A DNA stretch of 64,000 nt from Viola odorata (Eukaryota > Streptophyta > Magnoliopsida > Malpighiales > Violaceae), in contig OY829539.1 of assembly GCA_963691705.1 (NCBI GenBank), forward strand, positions 5,768,501-5,832,500. The letters are read 5' to 3'. Numbering within the stretch: position 1 is the stretch's first letter; each line of letters begins with the position of its first letter. Positions 1 to 9,105 of this stretch are shown piece by piece. A program made the position numbers and the translations under genes. The notes beneath the pieces are model-generated. The model was not told the origin of the DNA and ran no database searches. It saw only the letters and a list, made by a program, of their open reading frames with translations.

Positions 1-780
1 CCCTTGAGTTCCGCTACCAACCGATACGATCCTTGCTAGGCTTGGATGCGCATAAGTACCGATCTTGTTCTTTCTTCGATTTGTGTGCGGAATTAGACAA
101 ATCCCTTTCACGTTACTCCTTTGAACCGACTAGTATCCCATACTACTAGTGGCTAGAACTTCCGAAGTGAGGTTAATAGGTAAGAGTCACACTTGCCTAA
201 GAACACTCGATAAATACCAAGTACTCGACTAGGCACCTGATGTCCAATCCGTAAGCGTCGCACCAATGAATCCTCCCCACTAAGATTGAGTCCGTCCAAT
301 CCTGCCAAGAAATCGAGTCACACGATTTCATAGCTTGAATCACACAAGCTTCAAGGTCCGAGTCACACGAACCCAAACGATTGAGTCACACAATCACTAA
401 GCGGCCTTGTGCACCTCACACGCCGAATCACTCGAGCACCGCACTAAGGAATCTCGCCACACATTTCCGCAGATCCAAGCTTGAGTCACACAAACTCATA
501 CACGAATAACGCACACTAGCTCACGCCTTTCCTACGCCTTGCATCGCACAAGTCGCCACGCTTTGCTAGCCCTAGCCGAATCACACGACTAAGTTACATA
601 AGAACGGCTTGCTCTGGAATCAAGAGAATAAGAAGATAGATAGATGAACGGGGATTTGGTAAAGTGTTTATGCTGAAAACTCTGATTGATTTTATTAATA
701 ACAAAGCAAGCCTTTAAATAGGCGCTTAAAGCAATTACAATAGAAATATGACTACTAGTTCGAGTAGAAGTTCTATCTAT
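1..780 (-). mobile_element. Decayed LTR-like segment, minus orientation
   Basis: No convincing ORF. On the minus strand there is a TATA-like TATTTAAAGG at 711-721 followed by an AATAAAAT polyadenylation-like signal near 687-695, as in the R region of a plant LTR. The sequence to its left (about 300-500) repeats the phrase GAGTCACAC or AATCACAC several times with changing flanks. Neither end of the LTR could be fixed and no partner copy is visible in the window, so this is only a suggested LTR remnant. It could also be unrelated intergenic repeat DNA. Confidence 0.3.
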
Positions 781-1481
781 AATTAAACTCTAACAAATTA
801 CATAATAATAATAGTAATAATAATCCATCCAGCTCATCCAAGCTATCCCATAGGCGTTCGCCTCCTTTCTTTGTTCAAGTCGAACTCCTTCTTCTAGTCG
901 CATTAGGACTTGGCCTTTCCTTGCCGCACTGAAATTCCTTCTGAGCTTTCTCTTGATTGGCTTGTGCGTTCCCACTCAAAATTGGTCCAGAATTATCTCC
1001 TTGACTTAGGTTCTCATTGCAATTGGAATTACTTAAAAAGCTCGAACCATTTTTATTTTGGCTCGTGGTCAACTTTGCTTTGACGGATTGCGTTCCCACT
1101 GTGCATGCTGATTTCTTGACTTAAGCCTGATTTTGATTCCCTCATCCGATTGACCTGATTTTTAGACACAATATTCCTAACATCTTGAGGTGTCTTGTAT
1201 TTTTTACATAAGTCAATTCGGAGTTCATATTGACCACCAAATCATATCTAGACTCTAACGCAGCCATAAGTGTCTCTTGCACTTTAGACTTAAGCCTTTC
1301 TTACTCAAACACACACCTTCCTCATGCGTTGCTCTTCGTAATCACCCTGTGGGCTTTAGATACACTCACTAAGCTCTTGGTAGCTTGTCTAGCTCATTCC
1401 CTCACATATCGTAGCTTAACCCATGCTCGCCTCTCGCCATTAGCGCACTCTAGGGTTCAATGCGATCCTAGAAACGTATCA
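781..1481 (-). mobile_element. Possible internal remnant of a small minus-strand LTR element
   Basis: The stretch lies between the LTR-like segment on the left and a primer-binding-site-like motif at 1482-1499. Only short open frames are present and none shows a recognisable gag, protease, RT or integrase motif. A GAAAGGAGG purine run near 865-876 (minus strand) could be a decayed polypurine tract. The arrangement would fit a short non-autonomous element, but no TG...CA ends or target duplication are visible. Confidence 0.2.
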
Positions 1482-1499
1482 CTCAGGCCGGGATACCAA
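1482..1499 (-). other. PBS-like motif (initiator tRNA-Met type)
   Basis: On the minus strand the sequence reads TTGGTATCCCGGCCTGAG. Its first seven to eight bases match the common plant PBS beginning TGGTATCAGAGC, complementary to the 3' end of initiator tRNA-Met; the rest differs. The bases just before it (TTTGATAAA) look like a decayed LTR end. Decay or chance are both possible. Confidence 0.25.
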
Positions 1500-2460
1500 T
1501 TTATCAAAGATCTAAATGTGCAATGACTTCAGATTAGTGAGGCCTTCAGTCTCCTTTTGTAGAGACAACACCTACGAGAATTTGTAAATTCAGAGGGTGG
1601 TGAGGGAGGTTAAGCTTGGAATTGCCTCAACAACATCTCATAGTTGTCACTTAGCTCCAATTCCTGAGGAGACGAGAGTGAGCAGGGCATGCTTCTCAAT
1701 TTTGGACAACCCTTCAACACTAGTTTGTTGAGGCACGGGAATGCATCTGTCTCCATCGAAGTTCAACCATTCTTAGAGATTAGGTCGGTCAAGAATCTCC
1801 AAAATTTTGAGTGATGGAAATCCTATGGTAGTATCCTTACCATGGAACTCATGACCCATACATGATACGAGCATGAGGGGGCCAAGTATTGTACAAAGTG
1901 AACAATGTCATGGCGAGCCAAAAGGAAGCCGAGAGACACGTGCGGAGCCATCGAAACCCCCTAGACGAGGCCAAACTACATGGAAGACTAGTGCTTAATG
2001 GTATGCCGTTGTTAGCAGACTGGAATTTTTGTCTAAAATTAAGCGAGACTAACGACATTCCGTTAGGACATTAACAGTATACCGTTAGCCCCACAATAGT
2101 TTTACGAAAATGAGACTTTTTAGGATTTTTGGAGGGCAAACTTGTCACAAGATGCCCTATTATGTAACCTAGTATAAATAAATAGTTTCTTTAATTTCTT
2201 AATTATTGATTGTGAATATTGAAGTTGAGAGAGTTTCCTCCTCCTTATTCACCTTAAACTCATACCTTGTGGGATTCTAAGTTTCGCTAGTAATTTGATA
2301 CCTCACAAGTAAAACGTAAACTAGCAAGTGTGTGTAGTTTGTTGCTACTTCATTTTGTGTGAGCATTTGAATATAAATTATTGAGTGTTTGTGTTCTTGA
2401 TAATCTTACCAGGGTATTCAAGAGGATCTTCAAGTAAAAATCAAGTTTTTATTCGTTCAA
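1500..2460 (+). mobile_element. Unassigned LTR-like or promoter-like sequence
   Basis: No supported gene. A plus-strand TATA box (TATAAATA) at 2173-2180 is followed by an AT-rich leader with CT-rich patches, resembling the R-U5 part of a plant LTR. The opposite orientation of this signal to the neighbouring PBS-like motif argues for at least two superposed old insertions. Open frames at 1849-2074 overlap on both strands and carry no recognisable domain. Confidence 0.25.
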
Positions 2461-2639
2461 TTGTTTAATCATCCACCTCAATCTCCTTCCGCATTTCTCC
2501 AACCACCCTCTTACGAATTCTCTATAGAAGCACACAACTTTGGTGCCATATGGATTTCCACCAAGCTCCCAAGAGAAACCGTGACATCCTTATGGGTATT
2601 TATTGTTCATCTCCTTGTGTATCTCTTTTGTGCTTCTTC

Positions 2640-3174
2640 CGTTGAGTCTTCCCCTTATTTTCCACCAAATATTCTTGTGTCTTCCCGCCTTAGGTGAAGC
2701 CAAACCCAATCACCCACATTGAAGGAAACAATATTCCTTCCTTGGGTTCCTCTTGAGCATTAACTTCTCATTCACGCGCTCAATGTTGTGCTTCGCTTGC
2801 TCATGTATCTTCTTGACCATCTCGGCCTTTTTGCTGCCATCTAAACTAGACACATTACTCAAAGGTAATGAGGTCAAATCCAACGGTGTCATAGGGTTAA
2901 AACTATAAACAATCTCAAAAGATGAATAATGAATAGTAGAATGAACTGAACAGTTATAAGAAAACTCAATAAACGGTATATACTCAACCCATGAAGACAT
3001 ATGCTTGTGAACCAAGGTGTGCAAGAGTGAACCAAGTGTCCTATTAACCACCTTGGTTTGCCCGTCGGTTTATGGATGGCATGATGTCGAATACAACAAC
3101 TTGGTACCCATATTTTTCCACAAAACCTTCCTAAAATGGCTAAGAAATTTCCCATCATGATAGCTAACTATACT
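2640..3174 (-). pseudogene. Element C: C-terminal part of a Ty3/gypsy integrase, interrupted by element B
   Basis: Read on the minus strand, this is the second half of a retrotransposon integrase, the enzyme that joins element cDNA to host DNA. It begins in the middle of the catalytic core (KFLSHF), continues through TDGQT and VNRTLG with the HSTIHYSSFEIVYSFNP segment typical of plant Ty3/gypsy integrases, and ends in the GDWVWLHLR stretch of the C-terminal domain near 2640-2700. Damage: the expected Gln codon before TDGQT is TAA, the catalytic aspartate of the usual SDRD motif is replaced (SYHD), and a frameshift separates the CFLQCG end at 2710 from GDWVWL. The upstream half of the gene lies at 51176-51805, and the frame is continuous across the two pieces if the insertion and one ATACT are ignored. 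The exact lineage is not assigned. Confidence 0.85.
3170..3174. repeat. Left target-site duplication of element B (ATACT)
   Basis: ATACT directly precedes the TGTCGCGCC terminus of element B and is repeated exactly at 51171-51175 after its other end. Five base pairs is the usual Ty3/gypsy target duplication. Confidence 0.92.
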
Positions 3175-3202
3175 TGTCGCGCCTCGAAAATTTAAAAAAA
3201 TT
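3175..3202 (-). repeat. Element B 3' LTR, terminal 28 bp cut off by element A
   Basis: The 28 bases match 47146-47173 of the intact 5' LTR of B exactly (TGTCGCGCCTCGAAAATTT and onward). The rest of this LTR resumes at 27571, past element A. This small stub, flanked by ATACT, is what shows that A is inside B rather than beside it. Confidence 0.92.
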
Positions 3203-3206
3203 AAAC
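3203..3206. other. Extra AAAC at the left junction of element A
   Basis: Between the B stub ending in AATT and the TG terminus of A there are four bases, AAAC, absent from the intact B LTR. The same AAAC stands next to the LTR on the PBS side of A (23313-23316) and of B (47142-47145). The right junction at 27571 begins ATTCG, so only ATT is shared between the two flanks, not five bases. Confidence 0.75.
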
Positions 3207-4019
3207 TGTCGCGCCCCAACGAAAATTAACAGAGGAATGCTAATTCACGAGTGTGCAACGAAATTCGGGACCTTACAATGCTCAGCGTAGATGGACGCCT
3301 CGCAGCATGCAATGAAGTCGCCACCCTAATTTGGTTGCTAGGCTTAGGGAACCCTAATCGTCATGGCATAGGAAATATAATAAGTAAAAAAAACTAAAGG
3401 CACAAAAAAGGGGTCTGGACCCCAGACAAAGGTTCGGGGTCGTGTTATGGTCTCGGGAAGGTGTTAGGCACCCGAGACACATCCGAAAACGGTTACCGGT
3501 TGATGAGAGAGGTGTTTAAAAAGGTGTTTGGGAAATACGTTTTGAAAAAGGGGGCCCTCAGAGGAATCGTCACTTTAGTCTTTATTATGATCGTGATGGG
3601 ACTGAATTTTCCGTAAGACTGAATGAGCGCCCTCTTTTTTCATCATCGGGCCATGCATGATTAACTTAATTACTACGTGATCCTAACATGGATTGCTAAC
3701 AGAGTACCATTTTAAATGATGGATTTAAAATGATAGTTTGCTGTGGGATCGAAAGTCCCCATGTACATGCAGTCAATATAAGCGAGAAGTAAAATCACAT
3801 GAACGCGGCATTTTAAGAAAGTCTTTAAACACGTTGTGCATGTGGGTTGATTTTAGTTCTAGCAGTTCTATATATCATGCATACGATGGATATTTGCAGA
3901 AAGCATCGAATAAATAAAAAGGAATCGAAAGGCGTACTTTCGAGCGAAGCTTGAAACTAAAACCTGCAAAATGAGAGTGTTAGCGATAGCTCGAGAAATA
4001 AATAAGCAATTTATGAATG

Positions 4020-4935
4020 CAAGAATTTAAATGACAGTTGATTGTATACGAGAAATGATGGATTTCACGCATACGAAATGAGATGCTGAGTTTGGTTGTA
4101 TGCGAAAAATGATTGATTTTAAGCATACGAGAATTTATCGCTAGGTGATTGCATACGAAAAATGATGGATTTTTCGTATGTGAGAATTTAAATGCTAGTT
4201 GATTGCATGCGAGAAATGATGGATTTTACGCATGTGAGAATTAAAATGCTAGTTGATTGCATGCGAAAAATGATGGATTTTACGCATGTGAGAATTTAAA
4301 TGCTAGTGTGATTGCATGCGAAAAATGATGGATTTTACGCATGTGAGAATTAAATGCTGACGTGATTTGCATGCGAAAAATGATGTATTTTACGCATGTG
4401 AGAATTAAAATGCTGACGTAATTTGCATGCGAAAAATGATGAATTTTACGCATGTGAGAATTAAATGCTACGTGATTGCATGCGAAAAATGATTGATTTT
4501 ACGCATGTGAGAAAAATTAAAATGCTACGTTGATTGCATGCGAAAAATGATTGATTTTACGCATGTGAGAAAAATTAAAATGCTGACGTAATTTGCATGC
4601 GAAAAATGATGAATTTTACGCATGTGAGAATTAAATGCTGACGTGATTGCATGCGAAAAATGATTGATTTTACGCATGTGAGAAAAATTAAAATGCTACG
4701 TTGATTGCATGCGAAAAATGATTGATTTTACGCATGTGAGAAAAATTAAAATGCTACGTTGATTGCATGCGAAAAATGATTGATTTTACGCATGTGAGAA
4801 GAATTAAAATGCTACGTTGATTGCATGCGAAAAATGATTGATTTTACGCATGTGAGAAGAATTAAAATGCTACGTTGATTGCATGCGAAAAATGATTTAT
4901 TTTACGCATGTGAGAAAAATTAAAATGCTAGTTGA
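4020..4935 (-). repeat. Tandem array of ~55-60 bp units, each a short hairpin
   Basis: About sixteen units in a row. Each contains an inverted repeat such as CATGCGAAAAAT, a 5-base loop GATTG or GATGG, then ATTTTACGCATG. At 4152-4180 the stem is a perfect 12 bp (CATACGAAAAAT with ATTTTTCGTATG). At 4098-4128 the outer arms are GTATGC with GCATAC. Thus arms differ between units but keep pairing. The array lies downstream of the TATA box, so it would be transcribed as a chain of small RNA hairpins. The same array is at 24129-25045 and related ones are in the LTRs of B. Confidence 0.9.
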
Positions 4936-5059
4936 TGAATATAGAAAAATTACATGTAGTTTGATAATTTAAAGGAAAAAGGTTTGATGATTTGCAGAAA
5001 ATAAAATTGATTGATAATGCAGAGAATAAGCAGTTGGATATTTGCAGAAAATAAATGTG

Positions 5060-5625
5060 ACCGACCATATAGGCGGTATATTGAATTTAAATTGCTGAAA
5101 GTAAATTGCGAGAAATTAAAGTGCGGAAAGGTAAAGTGCGGAAAATTAAAGTGCGGAAAATTAAGCAGTTGATAATTTGCGGAAGGATTTCCAGCAGTTT
5201 GGCGAAAAATTAAAGCAGTTGAATATTTACGAAAATTAAAAAAGCGACCGACCATAAAGGCAGTATTTTAAATGACTGAATTTAAATTGCCGAAAGTAAA
5301 TTGCTGGAATTTAAAGTGCGGAAAATTAAACAGTTGATAATTTGCGGAAGGATTTCCAGCAGTTTGCGAAAAATTAAAGCAGTTGAATATTTACGAAAAT
5401 TAAAAAAAAGCGACCGACCATAAAGGCGGTATTTTAAATGACTGAATTTAAATTGCCGAAAGTAAATTGCTGGAATTTAAAGTGCGGAAAATTAAACAGT
5501 TGATAATTTGCGGAAGGATTTCCAGCAGTTTGCGAAAAATTAAAGCAGTTGAATATTTACGAAAATTAAAAAAAAGCGACCGACCATATAGGCGGTATTT
5601 TAAATGACTGAATTTAAACAGTTAG
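5060..5625 (-). repeat. Second LTR tandem repeat, ~140-bp units
   Basis: Four partly degenerate units built from the phrases GCGACCGACCATA-AGGCGGTATT, AAATTGCCGAAAGTAAATTGC, AAAGTGCGGAAAATTAAACAG and GCGGAAGGATTTCCAGCAG. GGAAGGATTTCC is itself nearly palindromic. Open frames seen here, for example 4950-5255 on the minus strand, are repeat artefacts. Copies lie at 25170-25735 (A) and about 29290-29800 and 48900-49400 (B). Confidence 0.85.
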
Positions 5626-5915
5626 ATATAAATGACTGAGGTTAGATCATGTGAAAATAAATATTACGATAAAGAATGAGCAATTCGCGTATAAACAATT
5701 CAATAAACAATTTTGATAAAATAAAAAGCATACGAAATATTTTACGAAAAAAAAGTGAATTAATCGATTCATGTATAAAACATACGAAAAATAGCACGTA
5801 TCATGAAAAACAAATATATGAGACATGCGAGCATTTTGCGTAAAAAAAAACTAACGAAACGAAGACTCGAAAAAAATATAAATGGGCTGGGCCCTATTTA
5901 AAATTTGGAAGAAAT

Positions 5916-6100
5916 GGGCCAGGAACAGTTCCTGGCCCAAAGGGATTCATTTAAATGGTGATGGGCCAAGCCCATCACCTTTCTTCCTTTCCTTGCCCGA
6001 AGGGCCGAATGGCCCGATTTCATTTCATCTTCAACCTTCCATCGCCGGCGCCACTGCCGGCGACGGAGGTGATGAACCAGGCGACCAAGTCGCCTGGTTC
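5916..6100 (-). other. Cluster of tight palindromes downstream of the LTR splice donor
   Basis: Five inverted repeats follow one another within 185 bp: GGGCCAGGAAC/GTTCCTGGCCC with a 1-base spacer (5916-5938), GGTGATGGGC/GCCCATCACC with a 3-base loop (5957-5979), GGGCC/GGCCC (6002-6015), CGCCGGC/GCCGGCG (6043-6062), and GAACCAGGCGAC/GTCGCCTGGTTC with a 3-base loop (6074-6100). All recur in the other A copy (26025-26209) and in both B LTRs. They sit about 280 nt downstream, in RNA sense, of the GTAAGT donor. Short open frames here read across the palindromes on both strands and are not genes. A function in RNA dimerisation or packaging is inferred, not shown. Confidence 0.85.
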
Positions 6101-6378
6101 TTGGCCCGAAAGGAAGCTCTCCCTCCCAGCCACGCACACCAACAATCACAGTAGGAAAATAGCGACCAAAACAGTGACAACCGCAACAAAAACCATAATG
6201 CGCATTAATCCGATTAATTAGCAAATAAATACTTAAAGCATTTAAACAATTTAATTGATGCTAGTATAACGAAATTAACTCAACCTTCAAACCATTAGAA
6301 CACATTTGAATGATTGAATGATCATCTAAGGCAAGAACGGAAATTAGAGAGAGAAACCGTAAATGAGAGAGAAAGAAA

Positions 6379-6384
6379 ACTTAC
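6379..6384 (-). other. Splice donor-like GTAAGT in the transcribed LTR (3' LTR copy)
   Basis: On the minus strand CCGCT is followed by GTAAGTTTTC, a near-consensus plant 5' splice site about 140 nt downstream of the TATA box. The active copy is the one in the 5' LTR at 26488-26493. B has GTAAGC at the matching place (30545-30550 and 50132-50137). Acceptors that could pair with it stand before ORF1 and before gag. Confidence 0.6.
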
Positions 6385-6521
6385 AGCGGTGGTGCTGCCG
6401 GCGGACGACGGTGATGAATGAGAGTGAGGGTGAGCGTTGGGCAGGGAAAATGGAGAGAGAGCAGTGTGGTTTTTTTGTGTCAAAAAAATTTTCGGTCCGT
6501 TTGCGAATGAAGGTGGTCGGG

Positions 6522-6529
6522 TTTTATAG
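6522..6529 (-). promoter_or_regulatory. LTR TATA box (CTATAAAA), 3' LTR copy
   Basis: The minus strand reads GCCTATAAAACCCG. It is followed by a leader rich in CT and free of long ORFs, as expected for a Pol II start about 30 bp further on. The equivalent in the 5' LTR is 26631-26638. In B the box is CTATAAATAG. Confidence 0.7.
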
Positions 6530-6692
6530 GCGAAAGACGCGTGGTGGCCGGACGCGAGGGACGCGCGTGGCTTGGCCGGACGTCGAGGTGGCGGAGCTAC
6601 GGCTAGGGCGTGATGATGGCGGAGGGACAAGGGCTACGGGAGCAGTTGGCTTGGGCGAGGGCTGCTCCGCTGCGTGTTGCTTGGCACTGTGC

Positions 6693-6765
6693 ATGTGCAT
6701 TATGCACATTAAATTGTCAACCGTTGATCTGGTTGACTTTCCTTGGTTGACCAGATCAACGGTTG
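6693..6765 (-). promoter_or_regulatory. U3 palindromes with W-box motifs
   Basis: About 170-240 bp upstream of the TATA box are an 8+8 palindrome (ATGTGCAT/ATGCACAT, 6693-6709) and a 16+16 inverted repeat (arms 6718-6733 and 6750-6765, core GATCTGGT/ACCAGATC). Two TTGAC[C/T] W-box motifs (6733-6738, 6747-6752), the core bound by WRKY factors, lie at the arms and between them. In B the arms change to GGCCATTGATCTGGT and ACCAGATCAATGGCC, so both arms changed together. Stress-responsive control is inferred from the motifs. Confidence 0.6.
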
Positions 6766-6882
6766 AGATCAAAGGCCATTAAGTCTCATTTAAATGGCCT
6801 CGAGCCGAGTCTCGCGGGCAAACGTACTGACTTTTCGAGCCGGAGGTGCTGTCGCGTAGAGAAAAATACGACGGGTTTAACC

Positions 6883-6992
6883 GTCTACAGCGAATGACGA
6901 GAATTTTTCGTTTAACGTGTTTATTTTTGCGTGAAACGTTTGAACGGAAAAATAAAGACGTTACGCCAAAAATTACACGAAACGCTGTAGAC
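6883..6992 (-). repeat. Two-tier inverted repeat in U3
   Basis: Outer arms GTCTACAGCG (6883-6892) and CGCTGTAGAC (6983-6992) enclose inner arms CGTGTTTATTTTT (6916-6928) and AAAAATAAAGACG (6948-6960). The arrangement is present in the other A LTR and the left B LTR. The right B LTR has lost the inner hairpin near 50680. Confidence 0.7.
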
Positions 6993-7461
6993 CGTTGCGA
7001 GTAGAAAAAAATCTAGCAACTAGTTGATGGAAAACATTTTAAAGTCAAGTTGCTGTCCGAGCAGGCTTACTCGGGTCCAATAAAAGCTCGAATAAAAATA
7101 ATAATAAAATAATAAAAATACTAAAAAATGCGATAAAATACAAAAATTCCTAAAATTCACGAGATGCTCAAAAATGAAGAAAAAACTAGCAAACGACTGC
7201 TGGATAGTAAAAAATGTGATTTTTAAGGCTAAAAATAATAATGATAATAATAACAAAAATACTTGACGAAAAATTAAAAACGCGATTTCGAAAGCTGACG
7301 AAGCTAACGATGATGCTAAAATGCGATGAAAACCCTAAAAATGCTAGCGATAGTAACTTAACTACAGACGACTGTAATTTAAGTAAAAATGACGGTAAGT
7401 TAAATAAATGACAGAAATGCTATAATTAAGTAAAAATGGCGTCAAAATTCGGGTATCAACA

Positions 7462-7510
7462 GTTGCCCCCTCTTTACTGTCTTATCGAAGTATTTGATAA
7501 GCAGTAAAGA
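7462..7510 (-). other. Polypurine tract of element A plus adjacent hairpin
   Basis: In element sense AAAGAGGGGGCAAC (7475-7462) abuts the TG of the 3' LTR, the normal place of the plus-strand primer. Just upstream is a 15-bp stem with one bulge: TCTTTACTG and CTTATC (7471-7486) pair with GATAAG and CAGTAAAGA (7496-7510) around a 9-base loop, and CAGTTGCCCC occurs on both sides of it. B has the same structure at 31623-31671. Confidence 0.75.
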
Positions 7511-7564
7511 CAGTTGCCCCTAGATATTCGAATTTTGGCGACACAGCAGGTCTTACCTTAAACT

Positions 7565-9105
7565 TACAGTGATGATGTCGCTCTGGGAGGAGGTAGTTGA
7601 TGGATGCTGTCACTGGGGATACAAGGTGCTCGCTTGATGTCACTCTGGGAGGAGGCATGCTTTGACATCGTCACTCTGGGAGGAGGTAGGTTGTTGACGT
7701 CACTCTGGGAAGAGATAGGTTGTTGACGTCACTCTGGGAAGAGATAGGTTGTTGATCCTGCAAAGATATATATAAATTTAGATCTATTCGGATATCGAGA
7801 GAAACATAATTTGCAGAAAATGTAAATGACAACTACTCTATCGGAAATCGAAGGTATTTTTACGAAAACATAAATGACGGCTCCACTGGGGGGGTAATTG
7901 CTTGACATGTGACTGACGTTGTTTCAAGAGGATAATGCGCGATTCGCATGAAGTGTGAATAATTTGTCCTAATGATGTCTCTCTAAGAGGAGGAGAATAA
8001 TTATGCAGAAATGTAGAATTATGTGAAGGATGACACTCTGGGAGGGAAAGAAATACCAAGGCTGAAAAGGTAAAACTTCGCTATGCTATCACTCTGGTAG
8101 AAAAAGAAATGCTTGATGCTGAAAACTAAACCTACGATGTCACTCTGGAAGGAGAAGAAACGCTACGCTGGAGACTAAACTATGCTGTCACTCTGGGAGG
8201 AGGAGAATGCTAAGGCTGAAGACTAAATAAAATCAATTCCCGTAGGAGAAGACGCGGAATGCGGAAACTAAACTAAGGTCACTCTGGGAGGAGGAGATGC
8301 TATGCTGGAAACTAGGCTATGCTGTCACTCTGGGAGGAGAAGATGCTAAGGCTGGAATGCAAATAACGTCAATTCCCGTATGAGAAGACGCGAGATGCGG
8401 AAACTAAACTAAGGTCACTCTGGGAGGAGAAGATGCTATGCTGGAAACTAGGCTATGCTGTCACTCTGGGAGGAGAAGATGCTATGCTGGAAACTAGGCT
8501 ATGCTTGTCACTCTGGGAGGAGAAGATGCTAAGGCTGGAATGCAAATAACGCCAATTCCCGTAGGAGAAGACGCGGAATGCGGAAACTAAACTACGGTCA
8601 CTCTGGGAGGAGGAGATGCTATGCTGGAAACTAGGCTATGCTGTCACTCTGGGAGGAGAAGATGCTAAGCTGGAAACTAGGCTATGCTTGTCACTCTGGG
8701 AGGAGAAGATGCTAAGGCTGGAATGCAAATAACGCCAATTCCCGTAGGAGAAGACGCGGAATGCGGAAACTAAACTACGGTCACTCTGGGAGGAGGAGAT
8801 GCTATGCTGGAAACTAGGCTATGCTGTCACTCTGGGAGGAGAAGATGCTAAGGCTGGAATGCAAATAACGCCAATTCCCGTAGGAGAAGACGCGGAATGC
8901 GGAAACTAAACTAAGGTCACTCTGGGAGGAGGAGATGCTATGCTGGAAACTAGGCTATGCTGTCACTCTGGGAGGAGAAGATGCTAAGGCTGGAATGCAA
9001 ATAACGCCAATTCCCGTAGGAGAAGACGTGGAATGCGGAAACTAAACTAAGGTCACTCTGGGAGGAGGAGATGCTATGCTGGAAACTAGGCTATGCTTGT
9101 CACCA
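7565..9105 (-). repeat. 3' untranslated tandem repeats of element A
   Basis: The region is built from ~45-bp units containing TCACTCTGGGAGGAG and GATGCTATGCTGG. A longer unit marked by CAATTCCCGTAGGAGAAG recurs near 8236, 8373, 8553, 8737, 8872 and 9007, that is at spacings of about 135 or 180 bp, differing by one 45-bp unit. No coding capacity. Tandem repeats in the 3' region of Tat-lineage elements are an established source of plant satellite DNA. Confidence 0.9.

Larger units (their letters stand above)
3207..7461 (-). repeat. Element A 3' LTR
   Basis: 4255 bp, pairing with 23317-27570 (4254 bp). In element orientation it starts TGTTGATACCC at 7461 and ends GGGGCGCGACA at 3207. The TATA box at 6522-6529 puts U3 at about 7461-6490 and leaves more than 3 kb of R-U5, which contains the splice donor, the palindrome cluster and two tandem-repeat arrays. 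Differences from the other copy include CAACG/CACG at the edge and single changes such as AAACGG/AAATGG near 3490. Confidence 0.95.

Noticed and set aside
1230..1526. 98-codon plus-strand ORF near the left edge
   Set aside because: Runs opposite a PBS-like motif in decayed repeat DNA, with no recognisable domain.
4020..4935. CRISPR-like regular repeats
   Set aside because: Units are contiguous with diverged copies and no unique spacers, inside a plant LTR, with no cas genes.
5882..6221. Overlapping ORFs on both strands (90, 88 and 108 codons), repeated at 25991-26333
   Set aside because: They run through the palindrome cluster in the LTR, exist in both LTRs because LTRs are copies, and have no domain or codon signal.
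6322..6782. ORFs of 139 and 102 codons in the LTR promoter region (also 26431-26891)
   Set aside because: They overlap the TATA box and the leader on opposite strands, and the B LTR does not keep the frames.
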